From Erinaceus europaeus (taxonomy: Eukaryota; Chordata; Mammalia; Eulipotyphla; Erinaceidae): a DNA stretch of 64,000 nt. The notes below the pieces were generated by a model. It did no database searches. It saw only the letters and a program-made list of their open reading frames with translations, and was not told where the DNA came from. Every line of letters begins with the position of its first letter. The first letter of the stretch is position 1. The stretch covers positions 110,150,353-110,214,352 of the forward strand of contig NC_080172.1 in assembly GCF_950295315.1 (NCBI RefSeq). The letters are read 5' to 3'. Made by a program: the position numbers and the translations under genes. Shown here piece after piece: positions 1 through 9,108 of this stretch.

Positions 1-517
1 CTTTTTTCATGCATAGCTGAAAAAAAACACTAAACAGAATGAAAGGCAAGTTTTGTAATTAGACTAGATTGCCCAAGGCAGAGAAAAAAAAATACAAGCT
101 CCTAAGTAACATCCTCAACATAATAGAGTTTCTGCATATATTTTAAATCAAATTTTAAGGCTTTTTGTGTATACATTGAAATGAATAAGTGTTACTGTAG
201 AGAAAATACACTATTTTGCATCAAAGCTTTCATTTTCTCTTAAACATACCTTTCCCTACATATTAGAGAATTGCGGAGGCAAGAGAAGAGGAAAAGTATT
301 ATGAGAGGGAAGTAGATAAAACTTAAATATATGAATACAAATTTTAAAAACTTTGTTCTCAAGTATATTCATTGAACTGTGCCACGGACTACATCATATG
401 CTCTGAAACAATAAATACAATTTCTATGTGTTCTATGCTGTGTGTGAAAATTTATATAAAAATACATTTTATTTAAGGTAAAATACATCTTAGTTTGGTA
501 ATTTTGTTCATGTTATC
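1..517. other. AT-rich unique DNA, no gene seen
   Basis: I see no repeat family I recognise, no long open frame and no RNA gene here. The segment ends at the left boundary of a solo LTR, where the last five bases (ttatc, 513-517) form the left copy of that LTR's target-site duplication. Confidence 0.5.
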
Positions 518-1308
518 TGCCGCAAACGACCACAGTAGATGAACAGCAGGAGGGTCAGGGGTCTCGAAGGCAACCTCCCCGGTAGGTCAGGAGTCGGCGC
601 AAGGGAGAACAGATAGACACCACACTCTATTGGAGGGTGAATCTGAACTCATTTTAATAGTGAAACTGCATTAGCTTTTATACTTTTTTCAGGTTACATT
701 CAGGTTGCCTAAGCAACCAGCTTAGTCTTGTGGCTTTGGCAGGCTACGTTACTTCCCTATAACTGTAAAGAATGGTACAATGCTTTGTATCGCCCTGTTC
801 TCAGGGGAGGTCATACCCAGAATTGTTTTTGACTTTTGCTGAGGGCTATTTCTATCATTAATCTTCTATGGGGGGGCATACGGATCTTTGCCTAGTCGTG
901 GACCACTGCTCATCTAGGTCTGGTACAGTTTAACTATTAATCTTTCTTTGTTTCAATACGTCAACTTGTACCAGGGAGGCCTCAATCTCTGCATTCTTTC
1001 TTTGAGGGGCAAGTCATAACATGACTTCTTTTGTTCGTCTATGTTGACCCACCTTCCCCACTTTCATAATGTAACTTTCAAATATGCCCCTGTGTAAGGC
1101 AGAGGGGGTGCTTCTGACTTTCCATTCCCACCAGGCACTGCCAAAGCACTATTAATCAATTGTGACAGTATAATTATTTGTAGCAATAATGGGGGGAGAA
1201 TGCATCATCCCATTCTCATCCTCCTGCCCAGCTTCCTTGAAGTCTGAATGCAGGTCCAGAGGAGATGACCCTGTCAGGATCCCTGGTGAACTTTGATGGG
1301 GCGCTGCA
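518..1308 (-). mobile_element. Solo LTR of an endogenous retrovirus
   Basis: Read on the minus strand the segment begins TGCAGCGCC and ends TTTGCGGCA, so it has TG...CA ends, and the 5-bp word ttatc flanks it on both sides (513-517 and 1309-1313). A TATA-like box 'tataaaagc' (minus strand, about 670-686) is followed by an 'attaaa' signal and a C/T-rich R-U5-like end. No gag, pol or env lies next to it, so it is read as a solo LTR left by LTR-LTR recombination. The ends resemble those of betaretrovirus-like LTRs, but that class assignment is tentative. The LTR is about 791 bp long. Confidence 0.6.
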
Positions 1309-1313
1309 TTATC

Positions 1314-1666
1314 TTTGCAATCAAAAGGGGGAAACATGAACTACATGATAGGAGAACTGAATAAATGTGTCCCAGTCTTTCTGAGTGAATAAATGTCACT
1401 CTGGAGCAAACATCTCATCAATGACTCAGCTTTCGGTCTTTGGACTACCAGAGTTTCAATAAACAAGATATATAAAAATAAGCTTAATGCATTCATAACA
1501 AAAACATAATGGAGGGAACACGTAAGGTGGTAAAAACAGATAAGCTAGATTCTAGAATGTCTCAACATATTAAAACTAAGCTAAACTAACAAGATAAAAA
1601 TTTGTGAAGCTGAGGGTATAGTCTTACATCAGGATCAAAAAAATAGTAGAAACGAAAAAATGGTGG
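1314..1666. other. Unique AT-rich DNA
   Basis: No recognisable repeat, RNA gene or coding region is seen between the solo LTR and the next L1 3' UTR copy. Confidence 0.45.
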
Positions 1667-1683
1667 AAAATCAGGAGCCATAG

Positions 1684-2549
1684 TTCCCTAATCCAACTTT
1701 CTATCCCTTTTCTCCACTCTGACACCATTCTCTCAGACAATATTCCCATCCAACCTCAGGCTAGTTAACAAACTCAAGCAGAACTACTATAGTTGTGTGC
1801 CCTCAGGAACATGCCTAAAATGGTTTCCCTAGCTTTCTTCTACCCTAAAATCCCTAATCTCATCTGCTCTGGTCCTATTTTCTGGTTCTTGTTCATTAAG
1901 CATCTTGTCTCAGTTTAGGTCATGCCACCTTCCAGACACCAGGCTATAGATGCTACCATGGGTCCACCCTGACTTTTCTAGGCAGATGACCTCAGCAATG
2001 TGTCCTAGACCCTCGTAACTCCAGTGTTCTGGTCCACTAAGGAAAGACAGAAACAGGCTGGGGCTATGGATCAACCTGTCAATGCCCGTGCTCAGTGGAG
2101 AAGCAGCTACAGAAGCCAGAACTCCTACCTTCTGCTCCCCATAAACAACCTTGATCCATACTCCCAGCAGGGGAGAAGTGATAGGATGAAGATAAGAGGA
2201 CTCTGCACTCCAACTCCATCAGCACCCAGAGAGAGAGAAGGGAAAGGAGAGGGACATATGAAGGTAGTTATGATGTCATGAGTGGCTTAGAGGAAAAGAG
2301 AGGATTGAATCAGGAAAAGAAGGGGGCAACTTTGTATAAATGTGAACAGATAGTTGTAGAGAAGATGGTTGGCCCATGTCTAAAACTTTAGGGGAATTGT
2401 GGTAGATTACAGTGGGGAGAGTAAAGATTCAGAAATCTGGTGGTGGGAATGGGGTATATTCAAACCCCTGTCCACATGTAATTCTGTAATATAAAAATAT
2501 AAAATATATAAAAATAAATAAATAATGTAACTAAAGAAAAAAAGAAACA
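1684..2549 (+). mobile_element. 5'-truncated L1, 3' UTR only (older copy)
   Basis: This matches the L1 3' UTR seen repeatedly in the window: the blocks 'ggtccaccctgacttt', 'cagtggagaagcag', 'ccagcaggggagaagtgat' and 'ctggtggtgggaatgggg' occur in the usual order, ending in AATAAA-rich, A-rich sequence. A TSD with one mismatch, aaaatcaggag(c/t)catagt, flanks it at about 1667-1683 and 2550-2566. It is clearly more diverged than the copies at 13.2, 58.2 and 61.3 kb. It encodes nothing. Confidence 0.75.
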
Positions 2550-2569
2550 AAATCAGGAGTCATAGTCCA

Positions 2570-3160
2570 TACACACACCAAAAAAAATAATAATAAATCC
2601 CAATGTAGAGCTAGAGAATGCCTTTGATTAAAATCAACTTAACTTCCTTACTTACCTAGCTTCTCATCTAATGATCAGGTCAAGTAACTACTACCATTTA
2701 GGGTTGTCAAGCAGTTTAACTGAGATGACATGGAACTAAACCTTGAGAAATCTCTGTGAACCCAGTTTATATGAGTTAGCATAAAATGTCAGAGTCAGAT
2801 CATTGAGTGTAATATCTTACTTTGCTTCCTTCCTAGTGATAAAACTAGGGGAATAACACTGAGGTTGGGTTTAGGGACCTTATCTTTTGAAGAGCAGAGG
2901 AAATTCAGTCTAATAGCAAGTTCTGGGTACACTCAGGGGAAGAAATAGCCTCTTCCCTCAAAGAATTCCTAATCAGAAAATAATAATAATAAGATAGTTC
3001 ATCTAAAAGGTGGACAGTGTATTGACAGTACAGCAGCAAAGTCAATGAGAAGTACTTGTCTGAATCCCCCTGAATAGCCGAGTGTCTCTAATTTAGCACT
3101 GGATCACTCTATCTACTCGCTAAAAAAACTTAGTGATTGACTAACATAAGCTTCGCTTAG
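2570..3160. other. Unique DNA, nothing recognised
   Basis: AT-rich sequence with a short (aat)n run near 2980. I see no gene or repeat family. Confidence 0.4.
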
Positions 3161-3172
3161 AAAAGAGACATA

Positions 3173-3517
3173 GGGGGTCGGGCGGTGGCACAGTGGGTTA
3201 AGTGCATGTGGTGCAGAGCACAAGGACCCACGTAGGGATCCTGGTTCGAGCCCCCAGCTCCCCACCTGCAGGGGAGTCGCTTCACAGGCGGTGAAGCAGG
3301 TCTGCAGGTGTCTGTCTTTCTCTCCCCTCTCTGTCATCCCCTCCTCTCTCCATTTCTCTCTGTCCTATCCAACAACAACGACATCAACAATGGAAATAAT
3401 AATAACCACAATGAGGAAATAACAAGGGCAACAAAAGGGGAAAAAAAATGGCCTCCTGGAGCGGTGGATTCATGGTGCAGGCACCAAGCCCAGCAATAAC
3501 CCTGGAGGGAAAAAAAA
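3173..3517 (+). mobile_element. tRNA-derived SINE, family A (ERI-type), full length
   Basis: This is the best full-length copy of family A. The tRNA-like head runs from 'gggtcgggcggtggcacag' to the B box 'ggttcgagcccc' near 3243; then come the 'gaagcaggtctgcaggtgtc' body, the C/T-rich block, the 'tatccaacaacaacgaca' block, 'gcaataaccctggag' and an A-tail. The 12-bp TSD aaaagagacata is at 3161-3172 and 3518-3529. Transcription would be by RNA polymerase III from the A and B boxes, with mobilisation by L1 proteins (family knowledge). Confidence 0.9.
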
Positions 3518-3716
3518 AAAAGAGACATAAAGAAAATAATCTTTTCACATTGTGATATTGAACATAAGAAATTTGTCACTTCACAAAGCAAATCTGAGGC
3601 AAAAAGTTGAAGTGTAATGGAGGGATGTTTGCACTTTCTATGGAAAGACACTAAGAATGGAAGCTCATGGAATAAAAGGACTAGCTTAAGAGCTAAAAAG
3701 CTCCTTGTCACTAAAA

Positions 3717-3953
3717 GTGTTCATTATGATGCCAACCAGACTTCTCTGGGCAGACCCCACCAATATGTACTGGAACCCTGCTTCCCCAGAGCCCTGCCCC
3801 ACTAGGGAAAGAGAGAGACAGGTTGGGAGTATGGATCGACTTGCCTACGCCCATGTTCAGCAAGGAAGCAATTACAAAAGCCAGACCTTCCACCTTCTGC
3901 ACCCCATAATGACCCTGGGTCCATACTCCCAGAGGGATAAATAATAGGGAAGC
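3717..3953 (+). mobile_element. L1 3' UTR fragment (outer copy, left part)
   Basis: L1 3' UTR sequence from 'gatgccaaccagacttctc' to 'actcccagagggataaata'. It is interrupted by a second L1 3' UTR inserted at 3954-4374 and resumes at 4375; the word aatagggaagct flanks the insertion at 3942-3953 and 4375-4386. Confidence 0.7.
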
Positions 3954-4374
3954 TGGTGGTTGAAAAGAGAGTTAACATACAAAGCCAAACAAATTGTCTT
4001 TTCAACCACCAGGTTCCAGTGGCTAGTATGATGCCGACCAGACTTGCCTGGACAGACAACCCCACCAATATGTCCTGGAGCTCCACTTCCCCAGAGCCCC
4101 GCCCCGCTAGGGTAAGAGAGAGAAAGGATGGGAGTATGGATCGACCTGTCAATGCCTATGTTCAGCAGAGAAGCAATTACAGAAGCCAGACCTTCAATCT
4201 TCTGCATCCCACATTGACCTTGGGTCCATAATCACAGAGAGTTAAATAATGGGAAAATTATCAGGGAAGGGGATGGGATACAGAGTTCTGGTGGTGGGAA
4301 TTGTAGAGTTGTACCACTCTTATCCTATGGCTTAGTCAATGTTTCCTATTTATAAATAAAAAATTTAAAAAAAA
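3954..4374 (+). mobile_element. L1 3' UTR insertion with 5' inversion (twin priming)
   Basis: The body (about 3997-4374) is sense L1 3' UTR ending in 'ataaataaaaaatttaaa'. The first 40 or so bases (3954-3996) are the reverse complement of the L1 3' UTR block that normally lies just upstream ('gtatgttaactctctttt'), giving a 14-bp perfect inverted repeat (ggtggttgaaaaga / tcttttcaaccacc). This is the classic signature of twin-primed L1 integration. The insertion is nested in another L1 3' UTR. Confidence 0.75.
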
Positions 4375-4500
4375 GAATAGGGAAGCTATCAGAGGAGAGA
4401 ATGGGATACGGAGTTTTGGTGGTGGGAGCTGTGTGGAGTTGTACCCCTCTTATCCTATGATTTTTGTGTTTCCTTTTTATAAATAAAAATTTTTTAAAAA
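4375..4500 (+). mobile_element. L1 3' UTR fragment (outer copy, right part)
   Basis: Continuation of the outer L1 3' UTR after the nested insertion, ending with 'cctttttataaataaaaatt' and an A-rich tail. Confidence 0.7.
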
Positions 4501-4754
4501 ATGTTCAGCAAATCACTTCTACACCATGGATAGAATTCTGAAATTCTTTAAGTTGTTGAAGACAGCTAGACTATGTGAGAAAAAATACTTTTCATTTTCA
4601 AAGATATCAATCTGGAATTAGAAGGTCATAGTCAATACCAAGGCCAGGATCATAAAGGTTGCCATACCTGGTGTTGGGGAATTAAACTGGACACCAGATA
4701 TGTGCCTACATGGCTACATATTTGCTATAAACAGTCAAAATAAAACCATAGGCA

Positions 4755-4920
4755 GTGATTGGGAGGATGATTCGGCCACTACAGCATCTTTCTTACATAT
4801 GTAAAGCCCTAAGTTTGATGGTTGTTCCAACACCACACATACAAGAGCAGTCCTCTGGTCTCTTTCACTTTCTCTATTTCTCTCTTGCTTTCTCTATCTC
4901 AAAGTATTAGGTTAAATTTT
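4755..4920 (+). mobile_element. Degenerate tRNA-SINE-like element
   Basis: The segment resembles an old SINE: a head with 'aagccctaagtttgatggt' in the position of a B box, followed by a C/T-rich 'ctctttcactttctctattt' body. The family is uncertain. Confidence 0.35.
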
Positions 4921-4986
4921 GAAAGACAAAATGCTCAATGAAAGATTATATTTTTAAAATGCACTCATGTAATAAAATATGAAGCA

Positions 4987-5290
4987 GCAGCTGGGGTTAT
5001 ACCCCAAGGACTCCATAACACCCAACCAAAAAGAGCTGTGTACTCCTATGTTCATAGCAGCACAATTCATAATAGCTAAAACCTGGAAGCAACCCAGGTG
5101 CCCAACAACAGATGAGTGGCTGAGAAAGCTGTGGTATATATACACAATGGAACACTATGCAGCTATCAAGAACAATGAACCCACCTTCTCTGACCCATCT
5201 TGGACAGAGCTAGAAGGAATTATGGTAAGTGAGCTAAGTCAGAAAGATAAAGATGAGTATGGGATGATCCCACTCATCAACAGGAGTTGA
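4987..5290 (+). pseudogene. L1 ORF2 C-terminal fragment
   Basis: The translation includes the conserved C-terminal blocks [17 protein letters not shown] and [17 protein letters not shown], which match the end of ORF2 in the full-length copy at 9109-12933. The endonuclease and reverse transcriptase domains are absent because of 5' truncation, so the fragment cannot act. Confidence 0.85.
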
Positions 5291-6640
5291 CTAAAAAGAT
5301 CTGAAAGGGAAACTAACAGCAGGACCTGACCAAATTGTAAGTAGGGCACCAAAGTAAAAGCCCTGTGCTGAGGGGTAGACATGCAGCTTCCTGGGCCAGT
5401 GGGGGGTGGGAGTGGGTGGGAGGGATGGGTCACAGTCTTTTGGTGGTGGGAATGGTGTTTATGTACACTCCTAGCAAAATGTAGACATATAAATCACTAG
5501 TTAATTAATATGAGAGGGGGAAAATCAATTGTATGTCTCAAAGTTTTTCAAAACACAAACTGAATCTTTTTAATATATAGGCTGTCTATTTGATATGCGG
5601 ACTCTCTCAAAAGCCTAGACCAAGTAGATTAGAAGCATCCAATAGCACAGCTATATACAAGATACTGGGTACTTTACAGCAAACCCTAACAAAAGGACTT
5701 TTCAAAGTTAACCCAATTACCAATTAATGTGATGATAACATTAACTATCGATTGTCTTTTTGAACCCTAAGACAGCAGGAACCTCACATCTCCACTATAG
5801 AGCCCCTACTTCCCCCAGTCCTGAAACCCTTGGATAGGGCCCACTTTTCCATATGCCTCTCCCAATCCATACCAAATAATATTGCATCCGCCGATCACAA
5901 CCTAACCAACGCAATGATTGCCACCTCAACATGCTTCATCTCAGACTGTGTCCAGAGACTTCATGTGTGGAATGACAACCCTTCTGCTTCATTACTCGGG
6001 TGAGACCTTTCCTTTTATAGTACACTCTAATTTCATCTCAGGTGGTTCACTTTCTAACAAAGTCCCAAAACCTAGATATACACCAGTTTCTGTGAGAGAG
6101 AGCATATGTTCACACGTATCCGTAAACTACTGCAAAATATATACCTGAAAGCAGAAGTACACTAGAGTTTGCAGTGAGTACCTCCCTAACACTTCCTCTC
6201 CACTATTCCAAGCTTTGGATCCATGATTGCTCAACAATTTGTTTGGCTTTGTATGTTAACTCTCTTTTCAATCACCAGGTTCCAGATGCCATCAGGATGC
6301 TATCCAGGCTTCCCTGAATTGAAGACCCCACCAATGTGTCCTGGAGCTCAGCTTCCCCAGAGACACACCCTACTAGGGAAAGAGAGAGGCAGACTGGGAG
6401 CATGGACCGACCAGTCAATGCCCATGTTCAGCAGGGAAGCAATTACAGAAGCCAGACCTTCTACCTTCTGCAACCCTCAATGACCCTGGGTCCATGCTCC
6501 CAGAGGAATAGAGAACGGGAAAGCTATCGGGGGAGGGGGTGGGATATGGAGATTGGGTGGTTGGAATTGTGTGGAGTTATACCCCTCCTACCCTATGGTT
6601 TTGTTAATCCTTTCTTAAATAAAAAAATTTAAATAAATAA
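4987..6640 (+). mobile_element. 5'-truncated L1: ORF2 C-terminus plus long 3' UTR
   Basis: The element starts inside the last part of ORF2 (about 100 codons open to the stop near 5288, ending in an R-S like the full-length copy) and runs without an internal poly(A) through about 1.35 kb of 3' UTR to an A-rich end near 6640. The 15-bp TSD ataaaatatgaagca lies at 4972-4986 and 6641-6655. This copy shows that the roughly 480-900 bp repeats seen elsewhere in the window are pieces of an L1 3' UTR and not a separate family. Confidence 0.85.
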
Positions 6641-6655
6641 ATAAAATATGAAGCA

Positions 6656-7418
6656 TCTGGCATTTGGTATGTAGAGACATACTATTGAATTTGCAGGTGG
6701 CATGACAGGAGTTTGTTTGTTTTTTTAAAGTCCTCTGATACACCATGGAAGACTGGGTACAGTAGTTGCACAATAGTAGGTCAAGTCTTAACAGAGAAAT
6801 TGTCCTGGTGTTCTATAAGGGGAATGTCATTGCTTCATATGTAATAGTTCATGTAATAATCCCCAGATTCAAGCCCGCATCCCCCAAGGTAGCAATTTCC
6901 CTATGGCTACTTTGAATAAAATGAATCAGGTCAAGTTCAGCTGAGACCCAAGGAAAAAAACATACCCATGTTTTCATCATGCACTATTGTTCAAGCCTTA
7001 ATACCTAGACAATCCACACTACATCAATCTAACAAGAAACATTAATCACATCACAGCTGGTAATCACTCAGGGAAAACACTTTGGACATGATATGTGAAT
7101 GGCCAGAACGAGATAAACATTGTTCTGTAACAGCAAAGAGATTCGTTTCCATGAGAATAATTAACATTACTGTATTTTATCTGTATATGAGAATCCTAAA
7201 GCTTGTCTTACTATGTATATTTTGATTGAAATATCCCAACCCATGGTGCTTCCTTGTGAAATATTTGCCTTCATGATTAAAACAAACTCTCTGACACTTT
7301 AAAGAGATATTAATATAGTAATCCTAAATTTCTGCTTCAGGAAATGTGTGCTCTTGCCCTTCCCTAAAATTTATATATATTTTAAATTTTAAATTCCACA
7401 TAGGATACAAAAGTAAAA
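6656..7418. other. Unique DNA, nothing recognised
   Basis: AT-rich sequence between two L1 insertions, with no gene or repeat family that I can support. Confidence 0.4.
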
Positions 7419-7430
7419 AAATGAAATTGT

Positions 7431-8077
7431 GATTCAACTTCCGGAGCTGGAGCTACGAGCAGCAGATCGCTTTCTCTCCTCTCCTCTCCTCTCCCGGATC
7501 AACTAGGAATACCAAAGGAGACCACCCGGACCGAAACAAGACAGGACTAGAATGACCACAGAAACCCAGTAAATCACCCGTGAGTACAAACACGCGTGGC
7601 TGGTGACAGAGAGGAGAGAGGGGCCTAAGGAGAGATTAAGTGAATGCTAACAGTTCGACAGTTTGTCAGTGGAGACACCTCCAGTCTGCTCCACCAACAA
7701 GGGGACAGCTGAAGGGAGGAAAGGACTCCCCAGAGACTCACCAAGTGCAACTCTGAGTCTCCATTGCTACTACCCTCAGAATCTGGAGCAGCAACAGGGA
7801 GGGACACCAGGGTACAGAGATCTAACCGGGAAACTCAGGAGAAGACCTATACCTCGGTGGCATAGCTGAGGGGCTGTGAAAGTCTCTTTGCATAACCACT
7901 GGATTATCTCTGCCACACCCTGCTTTATCTCTTGGTCAGGAGTCAGTGATTAAGCTAAGAAGCCTATTGATAGTTTAAAAGCCCTCAGGCTCCCATAGCC
8001 TACAGGGGAAAAAAAAAAAGGCTTTTACACCACTGAACTCCAACTCAGGGATTGAAAAAACTGTTAACTTATATAAA
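7431..8077 (+). promoter_or_regulatory. L1 5' UTR / internal promoter region
   Basis: About 650 bp between the left TSD and the ORF1 start. It begins with a purine/pyrimidine-rich block containing repeats of 'ctctcctctcct', is richer in G+C than the flanks, and holds no long conserved frame. In L1 biology this region carries an internal RNA polymerase II promoter; the promoter role here is inferred from position only. Confidence 0.7.
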
Positions 8078-9052
8078 ATGGTTAAAACAACAAGAAAAAA
8101 TATTGGAGACTCGAACCAGGACAAGAGTCCAGCTAAAAGTCCTCCAGAGGGTGAAGCACAAAACAAAGAGTTCAACATCCAAACATTAGCTAAGGAAATA
8201 ATAACAGGAGTGAGTAAAGAATTTGAAAAAATTGTAATCAGAAATGCAGGAACAACAAATGAGAATATGGAAGAAAATTCTAATTATCTCATGGTTATTA
8301 GAGAGCTGAAAGCTGAAATCGCTGAGCTAAGAAGGCAACTAGCTGAACAAGCTAAAACAGTATCAGAGCAGGGCAACAAAATAGATGAACTCCAGAAAGC
8401 AGTAGAGGGCAGAGAGAATAGAATCAATGAGGCTGAAGACAGAATTAGCAAGATTGAGGATGAATTAGAGACAACTAAAAAAGAAGTAAGAGATCTCAAA
8501 AAGAGATTAAGAGATGCTGAAAACAACAACAGAGTCCTATGGGATGACTTCAAAAGAAACAATATACGCATTATTGGCTTACCAGAGGAAGAAAGAGAAG
8601 GGGAGGAAGAAAGTGTTCTCCAGGCCATAATAGCTGAAAATTTCTCTAGTCTAGACAACACCAAAGACATAAAGATTCAAGAAGCCCAGAGGGTCCCAAA
8701 CAGAATTAACCCAGACCTAAAGACACCAAGACATGTCATACTTAGATTGGAAAGGAATAAGGATAAAGAAAGGATCCTCAAGGCTGCAAGAGAAAAACAA
8801 AGAGTCACCTACAAAGGAAAACCCATAAGATTAGCAGCAGACTTCTCCATACAAACACTACAGGCCAGAAGAGAATGGCAAGATATCTATCGAGTGCTCA
8901 ATGAGAAAGGCTTTCAGCCAAGAATACTATATCCTGCTAGACTGTCATTCAGGCTAGATGGAGGCATCAAAACCTTCTCAGACAAGCAAGAGTTGAAGGA
9001 AGCAACCATCACCAAGCCTGCCCTGAAAGAAGTTCTGAAAGGTCTCCTATAA
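8078..9052 (+). CDS. L1 ORF1 protein, intact
   Basis: The 324-residue frame is open and about the usual length for mammalian L1 ORF1p (338 in human). ORF1p is an RNA-binding, nucleic-acid chaperone protein that forms trimers and packages L1 RNA in the cytoplasm. Residues 1-50 are basic and Lys/Ser-rich. Residues about 75-155 form a heptad-patterned coiled coil rich in E, K, L and R (for example ELRRQLAEQAKTVSEQ). An RRM follows at about 157-250 (NNIRIIGLPEEEREGEEE; TPRHVILRLERNKDKERIL). The C-terminal domain at about 255-324 has the conserved RLAADFSIQTLQARREW and YPARLSF blocks. The start is the first ATG after the 5' UTR. ORF2 begins 56 bp downstream in another frame, the normal bicistronic layout. 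Whether it is transcribed cannot be seen. Confidence 0.93.
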   Translation: MVKTTRKNIGDSNQDKSPAKSPPEGEAQNKEFNIQTLAKEIITGVSKEFEKIVIRNAGTTNENMEENSNYLMVIRELKAEIAELRRQLAEQAKTVSEQGNKIDELQKAVEGRENRINEAEDRISKIEDELETTKKEVRDLKKRLRDAENNNRVLWDDFKRNNIRIIGLPEEEREGEEESVLQAIIAENFSSLDNTKDIKIQEAQRVPNRINPDLKTPRHVILRLERNKDKERILKAAREKQRVTYKGKPIRLAADFSIQTLQARREWQDIYRVLNEKGFQPRILYPARLSFRLDGGIKTFSDKQELKEATITKPALKEVLKGLL

Positions 9053-9108
9053 ACAACCAGACCACCACAAATAGGACATATATCAAAACACTCTAAAACT
9101 CTACAAGA

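Noticed and set aside
3173..3517. tRNA genes suggested by A-box and B-box sequences here and at many other places
   Set aside because: They are the heads of SINEs: no acceptor stem pairing or anticodon arm is evident, and a SINE body and tail follow each one.
3334..3711. A 125-codon minus-strand frame near 3.5 kb
   Set aside because: It is largely the antisense of a family A SINE with its flank, with no domain.
6336..6632. Open frames with the recurring 'SWSSASPETHPTRERERQ' wording
   Set aside because: They lie in the L1 3' UTR, beyond the ORF2 stop, and recur because the copies are young.
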